Shown in pieces: positions 25,210 through 36,713 of a DNA stretch of 64,000 nucleotides. The DNA is from Trifolium pratense. Taxonomy: Eukaryota; Streptophyta; Magnoliopsida; Fabales; Fabaceae. A program made the position numbers and the translations under genes. The stretch lies in contig NC_060065.1 of assembly GCF_020283565.1 (NCBI RefSeq), positions 36,506,409-36,570,408 of the forward strand, read 5' to 3'. The first letter of the stretch is position 1, and the number at the start of each line of letters is the position of its first letter. Under the pieces are notes generated by a model. The model made no database searches and was not told the DNA's origin. It saw nothing but the letters and a program-made list of their open reading frames with translations.

Positions 25210-25212
<3 letters not shown>
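22367..25212 (-). mobile_element. Minus-strand Helitron (non-autonomous) interrupted by a solo LTR
   Basis: On the minus strand the element ends with a GC hairpin (cccgtgcatcgcacggg, plus 22378-22394), then 7 nt, then CTAG followed by T, the classic Helitron 3' end. The 5' end is TCCTAGATAGTT after A, at plus 25212. Net length without the nested LTR is about 850 bp. It has no Rep/helicase. A truncated relative lies at 26242-26825 and another member at 26826-27382. Confidence 0.75.
22633..24628 (+). mobile_element. Solo LTR of an LTR retrotransposon, 1996 bp
   Basis: It starts TGTAACGACCCG and ends CGGGGTGTTACA, the short inverted ends of many plant LTRs. A 5-bp target duplication TAAAT flanks it (22628-22632 and 24629-24633). 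The paralogous segment at 26272-26285 has an uninterrupted gtgtgtaaatgattta, that is, the empty site. No internal retrotransposon genes are present, so unequal recombination has removed them. Inside are short repeats such as tctgataaagaag and a cluster of ttcgct/agcgaa words at about 23408-23530. Length suggests Gypsy, but the lineage is not determined. Confidence 0.85.

Positions 25213-25249
<37 letters not shown>
25209..25249. repeat. AT dinucleotide microsatellite
   Basis: About 20 AT units directly between the 5' end of the minus-strand Helitron and the right copy of the duplicated segment. Helitrons favour such A/T sites. Confidence 0.9.
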
Positions 25250-25252
<3 letters not shown>

Positions 25253-25790
25253 CTAGTTGGTTCAAGGCAATTGGTGTTGACTGTTGCCCATGTTGTGAAG
25301 GGCGAAAAAAAATCGTCTATTGTCACTTATAAATGTTAAACTACTGCATATTGACTTCGAAAGAGATGTTGCATTGCTTGATGTTTTCGGCAAATCTGAT
25401 GAGTTTGAGTGCGCAGCTATGTGAAACAAATGAGCTGACTATAAGTTCAGAAATTCATTTTATTGGTCATCCAAGACGACAATTTTTTGCATACAATATC
25501 GATAACGTCTGTTGTGCAGAAAAAACCCATCGTAACATATATGAAGTTTGGGACATACATCAGCCACAACTGAAGAGTTATGATCTGATAGATGACGTTA
25601 GAGAGCTTCCTCCTTCACTGAAGTTAGTTCAAGCCTAGAATGTCCATGGTGGTGGCCGGTTTTGTGGCAGTGGGGCACCATTTTTGGATGGTGATGGCAA
25701 TATAATAGGTTTGTATAGCTTCAGTTTTTAAGAGGAAGATAATGCTATCCATATTGCTGAAATCAAAAGCAAGCATTGAGAGTTTTAACC
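25249..25790 (+). pseudogene. Intronless trypsin-like serine protease fragment, broken
   Basis: A piece of a chymotrypsin-fold protease related to the exon at 37378. It shows the His region (LTVAHVVKGEK), then after a one-base frame shift the Asp motif DFERDVALLDVFGKSDEFE, then the EIHFIGHP strand, and after a TAG at 25636 the Ser motif GRFCGSGAPFLDGDGNIIGL. All three catalytic residues are still encoded, although in different frames. There are at least one frame shift, a TGA after the Asp region and a TAG before the Ser motif. No introns interrupt what normally spans several exons, which suggests a processed or captured copy. It lies in a duplicated, transposon-rich segment and is almost surely non-functional. 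Confidence 0.75.
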
Positions 25791-26824
25791 AAGCTAGAAG
25801 AGCCATAAATTCTTATCGGTCGGTTCACCGGTTTTTACCGATCGGTTTTTCCCGGTTCTGCGATGGTTCGAACATTTTTTTCCCGGTTCCTTTGCTCCCC
25901 AGTTTTCAAGCCTTACCGGACCGGATACTTGCCCGGTTCCCGGCTCGACCGGCCGGTCCGGTTTTGACAACCTTGGATAATATATAGTAGTGAAGGCAAA
26001 ATTAAATAACAGGCAAAAGTAATAGCCAGAGTTTATATTGAAACTAACCATAAATGGAAATATATATAAAAGGGTAAATAAGTTTTTATTCCCAAAAAAT
26101 ATTTTGAATTTCATTTTTAGTCACTATAAAAAATTTCAAAAATAATTTTTAATTTCCAAATATTTTCTATCACAATTTTTAGTCACTATTTTAAATCTAA
26201 CTTTTGTGTATTTTCAAAAAGTTGTATGCTTCTTTATAATACTAGACCCTTATCAACCTGGAAAATAGTGTGTAAATGATTTACTGTATTCGACGCCCCA
26301 AATGAAAAATGAACAGACCAATAGCTAGTTTATCACCTAATATTGATCAAGAAATCACATCCTCAGATCCTTCAACGAAAAACTTTTTTTCATTATCATT
26401 CACATTCAGTATGACATCATGACAATAGAATTCTCAATACATAATAAAGAAACAATAGATTATAGACTTTAAACAAAATATGATGATTTAGTGACAATTG
26501 TTTAGCAAAATATGATGATTTAATGACTATTTTATTTCCTTTTGATTAGATATATTCAATTATTATAGTGACTATTTGCTTCCATTAGTCCATACGTTTT
26601 TTTTCTTATATAAACATATAATCGAGCAGTTTTTTTTAATATAATTGGGCAGTTTTTTTTTTATATATTAATGCATCATTACACATATAAATGTAGGTAT
26701 ATGAGAAGTTGATCAATATGACAATAATGTAAGGAGAAATGATGTGACATTGTAAGTGGATGACATGGCTAAATGACGAAATTTCATTGGTTTAAGTGGA
26801 TTAGGGTTTAGAGAACTAATAGGA
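25250..26824 (+). repeat. Right copy of a local segmental duplication
   Basis: Matches the left segment 21985-25200 once the 2-kb solo LTR, a ~235-bp Helitron tail piece and a ~560-bp protease part (present only here) are allowed for. The shared blocks are 25249-25304 with 21988-22043, 25940-26260 with 22070-22380, and 26270-26820 with 24630-25195. Identity is roughly 95% by eye. The truncated Helitron copy within it (26242-26825) has lost the GC hairpin. Confidence 0.8.
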
Positions 26825-26825
26825 A

Positions 26826-27381
26826 CTAGTCCCACACCCGTGCGATGCACGGGTGTTATGCGATATTTTATATTGTAATGTTGAAAAATCATTCGTATAA
26901 ATTGAAATAATAAGTATTATGAAAATTATAATAATAACATCAACATCAACAAAATAATAATCTTAAAAAAGTGATGTAAATATAAGATAGATATTGAAGA
27001 TATGTTTATACATTTCGAAAAGATTACAATGGATCATATTGCATCTACCAAAATAAGTTGGTAATCCATAAATTGTCATGTCGCTTTGAAAATGGTTTGT
27101 GGTCATACTCATACACTATGCATTTGATTCTTAACATGACACTATAATTCAATATATAGTATAAAAAATTAATTAGTGCGTATAATTTATTAAAAACTAT
27201 TATTATTAGTTGAGTGGATGTATAATGAAAAGTCATAGGTATATAAATGTAGACAAATGAAAAAATGTATAGAGATGACAATGATGTAAGTAGAAGTGAT
27301 GTGGTATTATTGACTGGTTTAATTGGATAAAAGTGACTGACGTGGATTAGGGTTAGATTAGTGGTTGCACAACTATCTAGG

Positions 27382-27382
<1 letters not shown>
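26826..27382 (-). mobile_element. Minus-strand non-autonomous Helitron, 557 bp
   Basis: On the minus strand it starts TCCTAGATAGTTGT at plus 27382. It ends with hairpin cccgtgcatcgcacggg (plus 26837-26853), 7 nt, then CTAG and T. It is the same family as 22367-25212, and abuts the end of the duplicated segment. A (TA)n tract follows at 27384-27447. Confidence 0.75.
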
Positions 27383-27447
<65 letters not shown>

Positions 27448-27452
<5 letters not shown>

Positions 27453-27944
27453 GAACTTCTCCAATTAAAAATTAGGTTTTTTAACATAAGATGAATTATT
27501 TATGATTTTTTTACCGCAAATAGCTTAAAATTCATATTTAATTCATCTTTTGTTAAAAAAAAAATTGTAAGAGAAATTTCAATTATTTACTTAACATACC
27601 ACGAAAAAAATCATAATTTCGAATGATATACATAAGTTGACCGAAAATCATGAACCAAAAATTATGATAAAATATATTTAAGGGTCCAAAACTTGTTGAA
27701 ATTTTTTATAAAGATTAAAAACAAAATTTAAGATATTTATAGGACCAAAAACATATTAAACCCTATATAAAACTTACATAAAAGAGAATTTTTAAAATGC
27801 AAAATATCGACGAAATTGAGGATTAGCCGCATGTATTTGTTAAAGGTTTCTTCTTGAGTTGAAAAAGTGGAAGAGGAAATGAAGGGTCTTAAACTCATCA
27901 TTTACATAATTTTTTTCTAGGTAGAGCATTTACAAAATATTTTA
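27448..27944. other. AT-rich gap, no gene seen
   Basis: I see no open frame or clear repeat structure. A stretch at about 27690-27765 (ggtccaaaac... ggaccaaaaacat) resembles transposon subterminal sequence. Confidence 0.4.
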
Positions 27945-28731
27945 TCTACAATATATAAAAAGAAGATACATATGAAATCACTAATTTGCCCCTATTTCAT
28001 TTTTTGACACATAATCATTTTCAAGGGTATTTTGTGTCTTTATTAAAAAAAATAGTAGAAAAATGCTAAAATATTTCTAAGCAGGATTCGAGCACTTAAC
28101 CTTTTAGTTACATTTTTTATTATATTTACCACTAAGTCATATGAATCTACAATATAAACATTTCTAAGCAGGATTCGAGCACTTAACCTTTTAATTACAT
28201 TTTTTATTATATTTACCACTAAGCCATATGAATTAATTTGTTATATTTTTGGAACCAATATGAGTTAAATGTCCAATCTACAATATATAAAAAGAAAATA
28301 CATATGAAATCACTAATTTGCCCCTATTTCATTTTTGTTAAATGTCCAATCTACAATATATAAAAAGAAGATACATATGAAATCACTAATTTGCCCCTAT
28401 TTCATTTTTTGACACATAATCATTTTCAAGGGTATTTTGTGTCTTTATTAAAAAAAATAGTAGAAAAATGCTAAAACATTTCTAAGCAAGTCTACAATAT
28501 ATAAAAAGAAGATACATATGAAATCACTAATTTGCCCCTATTTCATTTTTTGACACATAATCATTTTCAAGGGTATTTTGTGTCTTTATTAAAAAAAATA
28601 GTAGAAAAATGCTAAAACATTTCTAAGCAGGATTCGAGCACTTAACCTTTTAGTTACATTTTCTATTATATTTACCACTAAGCCATATGAATTAATTTGT
28701 TATATTTTTGGAACCAATATGAGTTAAATGT
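27945..28731 (+). mobile_element. Stacked 5' ends of a plus-strand Helitron family
   Basis: Four copies of a Helitron 5' terminus (TCTACAATATATAAAAAG then agatacatatgaaatcact) start at 27945, 28277, 28350 and 28491. The first three follow A; the fourth follows G and looks truncated. Each copy continues with a shared sequence (tttgccctatttc-type, then cacataatcattttcaaggg) and is cut short by the next. There is no 3' end in this stretch. It reads as serial end-on insertion or tandem rearrangement of 5' ends. Confidence 0.7.
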
Positions 28732-29555
28732 CACTACAACAAAAAAGGGGCTTTAATAGCACTTGTTTTGACTTTTAATAGCGCTTAAAAACGCTATTAC
28801 TGATACCGCTATTATAGGTTCTGTACCTATAATAGCGCTTAAAAACGCTATCATTTGTCTACATTTAATAGCGCTTATTTATAAAACCGCTGTCGTACGT
28901 TGTTTTCTGCTTTCTTGGAAAGAGCTTTAATAGCGCTTTATTGTGAAACAGCTATTATAGGTCATATATTTAATAGCGCCCATGCATAAAGCGCTATTAT
29001 AGTCTTCAAATATACTAGCTTTAATAGCGCCCGCACCTACCTATAATAACGCTTTCTTGAATAAACGCTATTAAAAGTTTTTTTTAAAATAAAAAAAAAA
29101 ATCCATTTTTTTTATTAGGCTATACTTGAATACAAAAAAAAAAGAGCCAACAAATTTCATTGATTATAATTAAACACCACATAAGACATTCGAAGAGGTA
29201 CCATACAAAAGTATTGGTTAGAAAATATGCTACTCAAATCTCTTTACAAGTTACTAGAATACAATGGATATCTTCAAATCCAAATATAATTTACATTTAA
29301 ACTAATCAGTATATGAATTACAGAGCATTAAATGCATTGCTAAGCATTGATAAAGCCAAAATTCGAAAGCATGCCTTCACGAACAGTCCATATTCCTGCA
29401 CAAACTCAGCTTCAGACCCTCCACTTCGAAATCATGCCTAGACCTCAATATAACTCTGAATTCCACCAAATCGACACCCAGACGAAGATAATTTCGTTAG
29501 CTATCCATAGAAACAAACCACACTAAGTTCAGAGTTACAGAGAGAGATTTATTAC

Positions 29556-29706
29556 CGTTTGAGTGGAGCCCTGTCCCAAATACGGATTTTACACAACTTA
29601 AGCAATTCCTCTTGTTTTCTTGTTCCATCAACAGTCCTTCCAAGCTCCGACCTTCAATTCTTTTCTCCATTTCAATCAGTTCCCTAACACTTTCAATTAT
29701 CCCAAT
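29556..29706 (-). pseudogene. Exon-like open segment inside the CACTA element, unidentified
   Basis: About 50 codons are open on the minus strand and end at a good donor (CAAACG|GTAATA). The peptide is helical and charged (ESVRELIEMEKRIEGRSLEG and on). It is probably another captured host exon. I do not recognise the source and see no convincing acceptor. Confidence 0.35.
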
Positions 29707-31842
29707 TTACAGAGTATGTGTACATGCAATTGACCCCAAATGAGTGAAGGCTTTAAGGGTGAGTTTAGTGTTCATAAAAAGAGGGAAAGAGAGTGGAATT
29801 GAAATTACTAATTTTACCTTAGCTTTTAATACTCAAAACCAGCAGATTAAGATTGTTTCCAACACATGCAACCCTTTGGCCATGAGAGCACATGAAACTG
29901 GTTCAAGGTGTGGAGAGGAGAGAATCACGTTGCCTGAGAGAGAGAGAAAAACAAGGGAAAGGTGAGTTCATGAAGAAGGGCAAATGAATCTGAAGCTACA
30001 CATGCATTTCTCTTTGGTTGAGATTTGGATTTTTGTGTGGGGTGGAGTTAAGAAAGGGAATGAACGGACAGAGAAGAAAGAAGGGAATGGGTCTTCACTA
30101 TACTGATGTTTGCTTCCTCCCAATACATACCTGTAATACTAGTCTTACTAGTAATGATACTTGTCCACTATACCCTCCAACTTATTACTAAAACATGTTT
30201 ATGCCTTTGAACTATCTCATACTTTGATCAATAATTCTTCGAGTAACTTCAATCACCATTTCTAATTAATATTACTTATTTTAATTAAAGTCGGGTTGTT
30301 ACACTTCATGACTGTAATAATAGAATGAGGTTACTATTGCAGCAACCATGGTAGAATGCAAATGATAACAGAACCAGTTGATTATGAATCTAAAGAAGGG
30401 GATTTTACCTTGAGAGTAGCAAGGATATACCTGAAGCAAAATGTAAGATGAAGTAAATAAATAACACTTGCAAACCACAAAACAGAAGAAAAGTAGAGAA
30501 GACAAGACCTGCCACCATCTTGTTTCTTACATTGAACCTGTTCAAACTTAAAATAGAGCAATTATACTTAATACTATTCAATTCCAACATTCTTCGGCTC
30601 CCTGGTAACCACTTAATCTTAACTATCTTTTGATTTTCTATAGAAGAATCACAGTTTATATCAAAGAAAGAATCTAGAAACACACACACACCAATACAGT
30701 TTCACATAAAACTAAAAGATGTATACTTCTATATATCTGATTAACAAAGCTTATTCTCAAATTCACAAAGCACAAAATACACTGTGCCTCAAAACAGAAG
30801 CACTGCAAGGCCAATAAAACACACATAGTAACGACCAGCAGGCACCGGAAGAAGCATATACAGGGACCAAAAAAACACCCAAAAAGAAAGTAATAGCAGG
30901 CCTCTTCGACGAACAACAACAAGAACAACAAAATTGAGAAAGCTGCTAGTTACCATACCTAATCATAAAGGACGACATCCTAGTAGCGATGTCAACACAT
31001 CTGTAATATATGGCAACCACAAACAAACCAAAACTACCCATTCTCAATACATACCACAAACACCAACCACACACCTAAATTGTAAGGCACCAAAAACCAG
31101 CCAAAGATACAACATTTCTAGCACCAAATGCCCAAGATGGAGACAAAAAAACAGAAGGCGCACTAAAAAAAGCTAGCTACATCCAAACAAAGTACCCCTC
31201 TCTAAAGTTACAAAAACAAATCCAATACAAAACTCTAATGCAGTCCGAATAGCAAAAAAACACAGGCAGTAGCTACACATCAAAAAATTGTAGGAACACA
31301 AAAATATAGAACAGCTGTAGCTAAAACACTAAGCATCACAGCTTGAAGATTTTGTTTGCCAAATTCACAACTTCTAAAGCATGATAAGAAATCAAACATT
31401 GTAGCCTTGTAGGCATAGTCTATTTTTTTTTTGACTAAATGGTAGGCATGGTCTTATCCTCCATTTAATTTGATTTCAAACATCTTTTTCTAAAGTTCTA
31501 ATTCTAATATATATCAAATATATTCTTTGTAAATATGAAGTTCAATACACATGATGGGCATAATAGGCTCACTAGTCCAAATATGAAAAATAACAAACCA
31601 CAAATACAAAACAATCGCTTTAAACCCTAAATTAATTGTAGTAACAAACCACAAACACAAACCAATCACCTAAAACCCTAAATCAATTGTAGTAACATAC
31701 CACAAAGAGCAAAAGTGGAGGAAGAAGAGGCATCCTGCAGTAGTCAGAGCTAAAAAATTCAAAGAAATCTGCAATTGAACATAGGGCTCAAGAATAGAAA
31801 CTTTATAAGTACAGAGAGATGAAGAAATATATATTAGCCACC

Positions 31843-31972
31843 CATCAAAGCCTAAATGAACAGCAAGCTCTGCCAGACGTTCTGCATACATTTGTGCAGA
31901 CTCCTTTGTTGAAAGTAGTATATCATAGTTAGCCTTTCTCTCATCCCATTCAGTGATGAAAGTCCCCAACAC
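31843..31972 (-). pseudogene. Captured exon of cytosolic endo-beta-N-acetylglucosaminidase (ENGase, GH85)
   Basis: After an intron acceptor (atattttag, plus 31973-31981) the minus strand reads VLGTFITEWDERK, then STKESAQMYAERLAELAVHL and GFDGWL. This is the conserved region of plant ENGases, which trim N-glycans in the cytosol. Only this one exon is found; the reading then runs into unrelated sequence (IYISSSLC) and no clear donor is at the expected place. It sits within the CACTA element, so it is a transduplicated fragment rather than a gene. Catalytic residues of GH85, which lie further downstream in the family, are not included. Confidence 0.8.
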
Positions 31973-33207
31973 CTAAAATATCAAATATGTATGAGCAGCC
32001 TCAAGCAGAAAAATCAATCCTACCCCCCACCCTGCCAAACAAATTAACCCTTAATTAGAGATGAATATGTTCCAATGAACTAAAGATAAGTGCAATTAAA
32101 AATCTACTAGCCTGATATGGAACAACCAGAAGTGGAATTAAAAATCTACTAGCCTGATATGGAACAATGAACTAAAGATAAGTGCAATTAAAAATCACAA
32201 TTTAATATTTTCCACTAAACATGTTCAACAACACCAGCACTGCAGTTGAAAAAATCACATCCAAATAGCCAACACTCAAAAACAACTTTGTCTACTAAAT
32301 TAAATCAATTTTGCAAATTCAATTTTCTCAAACTTCGATAATGTGAGCTATATCCAACATATACTGTAACTTATCCCTAAGCATACCTTAATGACAACAA
32401 TTTGAGTTGTAAGAGCACCGCGACGAAGAGAATTTATGGGTTATGGGATAGGGTTCACAGTGGTTTCTGGGTTCTTGGATATTAGGATTGACAAGGGTGA
32501 TTGGAGAAGATGAGTGTGATTAGAGAAGAGGAACGATTAATGGGAAACGATTGCTCTAACTTCGATTTCTCTGAGTTCCGATTGCTCTGAGTTTGATTAT
32601 AGAGGAACGATTTCTATCGAAGTTCGATCCTTTAAGTTTGAAGCTAGAAGACGATTGATTTCGAATCTATGGTTTGAGTTCAATGTTTCCTAGGAATGGT
32701 TTGAAAGAAGCTAGAAGAAGTTGATTTTGTTTCTAGGATTTGAGTTCTATGTTTGCTGGAAGTGGTTTGAAGATCGTGGGATTGAGATTGGGAGTGCGAA
32801 AATTTGATAGATCTCTGGTTTTTTTAATTATTATTATTATTATTATTATTTAATTAATATATTATATTATTATTGTTAGCAACAAGGGGTCAAGGGTTCG
32901 AGACCCACCCACGACAGGTTTTTATTTATGAATTTCATCTACTATAGCGGTTACGTAAAATGCGCTATTATAAGGTATCAACTTTAATAGCACTTTTTCA
33001 GAAGTGCTATTATAAAGCTGCGCGTTTATGGCTTTAATAGCGGTTTTTAACAAAAGGCTATTATAGTATACTTTGGTTCAAGGATTTAACAGCGCTTTTC
33101 CCAAAAGCGCTATAGTAAGGCCTCCGATTTATGTTTTAATAGCGCTTTTTCAATAAGCGCTATTAAATGGACGCTATTAAAACTCTTTTTTGTAGTAGTG
33201 TGTCCAA

Positions 33208-34030
33208 TCTACAATATATAAAAAGAAGATACATATGAAATCACTAATTTGCCCCTATTTCATTTTTTGACACATAATCATTTTCAAGGGTATTTTGTGT
33301 CTTTATTAAAAAAAATAGTAGAAAAATGCTAAAACATTTCTAAGCAGGATTCGAGCACTTAACCTTTTAGTTACATTTTTTATTATATTTACCACTAAGC
33401 CATATGAATTAATTTGTTATATTTTTGGAACCAATATGAGTTAAATGTCCAATTGTATCCACAAAACTCCACTTTATTTGTTACTTCTCCCACGATTTTT
33501 TTTTTTTATCTAAAAATCCAATTTTTTGTATGTAACCCAAATTCAAATTAAATTACCTCACTTTATATCTACAATATATGAAAAGAAGATGCATATGAAA
33601 TCACCAATTTGCCCCTTTTTCATTTTTTGAGACATAATCATTTTCAAGGGTGATTTCATATGTATTTTCTTTTCATATATTGTAAATTTTTGGAACCAAT
33701 ATGAGTTAAATGTCCAATTATAACCACAAAACATCACTTTATTTGTTACTTCTCCCACAATTTTTTTCTTTTTATCTAAAACTCCAATTTTTTGTATGTA
33801 ACCCAAATTCAAATTACCTCACTTTATATAAATTCAATTTTTTTATTAAACAAAAATCAAATAGCTGGGCATCGATATATCCTATACAATCTACTATATA
33901 GGCGGTATTAATTTTGTTTTAATTACTCAATTTAAAACGTTTCTTTACCTTACAAAAAAATAAAATAAATAACATATAGAAATTCACATAAAATTAATAA
34001 TTATGACCGATGAATGAATATAATGACACA
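33208..34030 (+). mobile_element. Further 5' ends of the plus-strand Helitron family
   Basis: Two more termini start at 33208 and 33568, both after A or T in an AT context. They share tttgcccctatttc- and tttggaaccaatatgagtta-type sequence with 27945-28731. The copy at 33208 directly follows the CACTA element and continues the Helitron that the element split. Confidence 0.65.
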
Positions 34031-36245
34031 TCTACAATATATGAAAAGAAGATACTTTTTTTTTTAAGGAAAAAAGAACATACATATGAAATCACCAATT
34101 TTTCTCTTTTTTCATTTTTTGACACATAATTATTTTCAAGGGTATTTTGTGTCATATTTGAAAGTTAATAACTAATTTCAATATTTTAATATTTTTCTTG
34201 AGGTGGTTACTTCCATTTTAATATTTTAATATTTTGTGTCATCAATACATTGGTTAGATATTTTAATAACTAAATTTCAATATTTTAATATTTTCTTGAG
34301 GTGGTTTCCTGATTTTTAATAATTTATGTTGGACCTAAATTTATACTCAGATATTAATGGGAGAACCTATTGTTTTTCTGATTTCTACGAGATTTATATT
34401 TTTAATCATATATTAATAAAGTTGTTCATTCTTCATAATTTCTACATGACATATATTTATACTCATATATTAATACAAGGATCTATTTTTTTGTGGGATT
34501 TATGCGTATGTTTTTACTCTTATTAATGAAGTTGTCAGTTTTTTACTATTTTTTGTGAGACCTATATTTATACTCATATATTAATACGAAAATCTACTAT
34601 TTTTTGTGATTCTCAAAGAACTTGTATTTTTACTAATATATTATGTTGTCTATTTTTTTTAATAATTTTACGGGATATATTCATATTAATACGGGAACCT
34701 CTCTTTTTTGTTATATCTACGGGCCTTATATTTTTGCTCCTATATTAATAAAGTTGTTTTTTTTATAATTATACGAGTTATACTCATATATTTATACGGA
34801 GACATAATCTTTTGTGTGAATTGTGAGTGACCTATATTTATCCTCTTATTAATAAGGTTTCCTGATCTTTAATAACTTATGTAGAACCTAACTTTATACT
34901 CATATTTAATATAGTGACATATTTATTTTGATGATTGTTGTGAGATATATATTTTCACTAACATATTAATAAGATCGCCTATTTTTTAATAATTTTTACG
35001 GTACTATATTCATACTCATATATATATATTACAAAGGACCTAAGAAAACAAGATACATGTGAAAATCCCCTACTTAATAATTTGACACATCATCACTTTC
35101 ATGAGTATTTTGTGTCATATTTGAAAGTTAGTAAATAATTTCAATATTTTAAAATTTTTCTTGAGATGGTTAATTCCTTTTTAATATTTTACTCCTTTTG
35201 TATTTTTATAAGTGTTCTGTTAGAATGATAACACTAAATTAAGAAAGTGGATTTTTGCACATTATCTTCCTATTATACCCTCATCTTAATTCACCAATAA
35301 ATACCTATTTTTTGCACTTTTCCAAATAAATTTTAGTTTTCAAATTTTTACTATTTTTTTTAGAGCTATATTTATAATCATATATTAGTACGAGAACCTA
35401 ATCTTTTGTGTGATTTATGGGAACCTACGTGTTTTTTTTGGGTACATGGGATTATTGGAACCTATGTGTTTTACTCATATTAATAAGCTTGCCCATCTTT
35501 TATAACATTTGCGGGACCTATATTTATTTATTATTTTTGAAACAAAAACTTTATTATAAAAGAGAAACAAAAACCTCAGCCAGGTCTTATATCGTTTTGG
35601 ATAAAGAGGGCTATTTGAGGGGGTACATTAGATAAACTTTCATGGGTATTTTGTGTATATATTATAGGGTTATATTTATACTCATATATTAATATGAAAA
35701 CTTTTTTGTTGGTGTGATTTCTACGTGACTTATACTTTTAATTATATATTAATTAAGTTGTTTGTAACAAAAATAAAATAAAAATTAAGTTGTCTATTTT
35801 TTTTTTACAAATTTACAGATTATACTCATATTTAATACGGTGACCTAATTATTTTGATGATTGTTGTGAGACCTATATTTTCACATACGATTGCCTATTT
35901 TTTAATAATTTTTACGTGACTATATTTATACTCATATATTAATACATTGACATAAGTTTTTTGGTGATTTTTACAAAACCTATGTTTTTACTAATATATT
36001 AATAAGGTAGCCTATTTTTTTTTCATAATTTTTACATTATCTATATTTATATTCCTATATTAATATGGAGACCTAAAGTTTTTTGGTGATAATTTTACCA
36101 TTGTTCTTTTTCTATTTTTTTTACCAAATATTATATCCCTTCTATTTTTCTTTTATATTTTAATCATTTTTCAATAAATTTCATCTTACCAAATGAGGAG
36201 CGGCAACGCCGCGACTCCCGTGCGGACGCACGGGTGTCATGCTAG
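34031..36245 (+). mobile_element. Plus-strand non-autonomous Helitron, about 2.2 kb, complete
   Basis: The 5' end TCTACAATATATGAAAAG follows A at 34030. The 3' end has a GC hairpin (cccgtgcggacgcacggg, 36217-36234), 7 nt, then CTAG (36242-36245) followed by T. These are textbook Helitron ends. There is no Rep/helicase. The body (about 34190-36110) is a degenerate repeat built on catatattaata and gacctatatttatac words, with at least eight clear copies of the first. Confidence 0.8.
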
Positions 36246-36299
36246 TTATCATTATTATTATTGGAAATGAAAGAAAAAAAAAGGAATATGAAAGGCTTA

Positions 36300-36713
36300 G
36301 GGGGTGTTTGTTTCATGGATTATAAATTTATTCCCAGGAATGTGACTTTGGGAATCTTTAATTCCTATGTTTGTTTCAAGTTTTAAAAAATTATGCCTAG
36401 GAACTTTTTATTCCTTGGAATATGAATTACACATGACTTTCCCACTTTTTATTCCCATGTTAAATGGTGGGAATCTTACATTCCCATGGGAATAAGAAGT
36501 AACCACCCATAACTCCCCACTCTCCCATTATTTTTAACTCATTTATTTATTTATTTTAATATTTTAAAATATTAATTGAATTTATTTTAAAAATATTCCA
36601 AGGAACTTTATTTATTTACCAAACATATTGATAGGAATAATATTCCCAGCAATAATATTCCAAGGAATAATAATCCTAGGATTATAATTTTAATCCCCGA
36701 AACAAACACACTC
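36300..36713. mobile_element. PIF/Harbinger-type (Tourist-like) MITE
   Basis: The inverted ends are gggggtgtttgtttc and gaaacaaacacactc, with TTA on both sides (36297-36299 and 36714-36716). The inner part has attcccaggaatgtg-like modules in both orientations. Confidence 0.85.

Larger units (their letters stand above)
28732..33200. mobile_element. CACTA transposon (non-autonomous, 4.5 kb) with captured gene pieces
   Basis: The ends are CACTACAACAAAAAAGGGGC and, inverted, CACTACTACAAAAAAGAGTT. A 3-bp target duplication TGT flanks it (28729-28731 and 33201-33203). Both subterminal regions (28750-29070 and 32940-33180) are packed with inverted and direct copies of tttaatagcgctt / aagcgctatta, as expected for En/Spm-type transposase binding. 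No transposase frame is present. Inside are an ENGase exon (31843-31972, minus) and another exon-like open segment (29556-29706, minus). The target is the Helitron sequence also seen uninterrupted at 28261-28280, which confirms the boundaries. Confidence 0.92.

Noticed and set aside
27945..28731. CRISPR-like array, because of regularly repeated ~40-bp sequence
   Set aside because: The repeats are Helitron 5' ends of differing length and spacing, in a plant genome.
31670..31972. A functional small ENGase gene
   Set aside because: Only one exon is present, it lacks the catalytic region, and it lies within CACTA ends.
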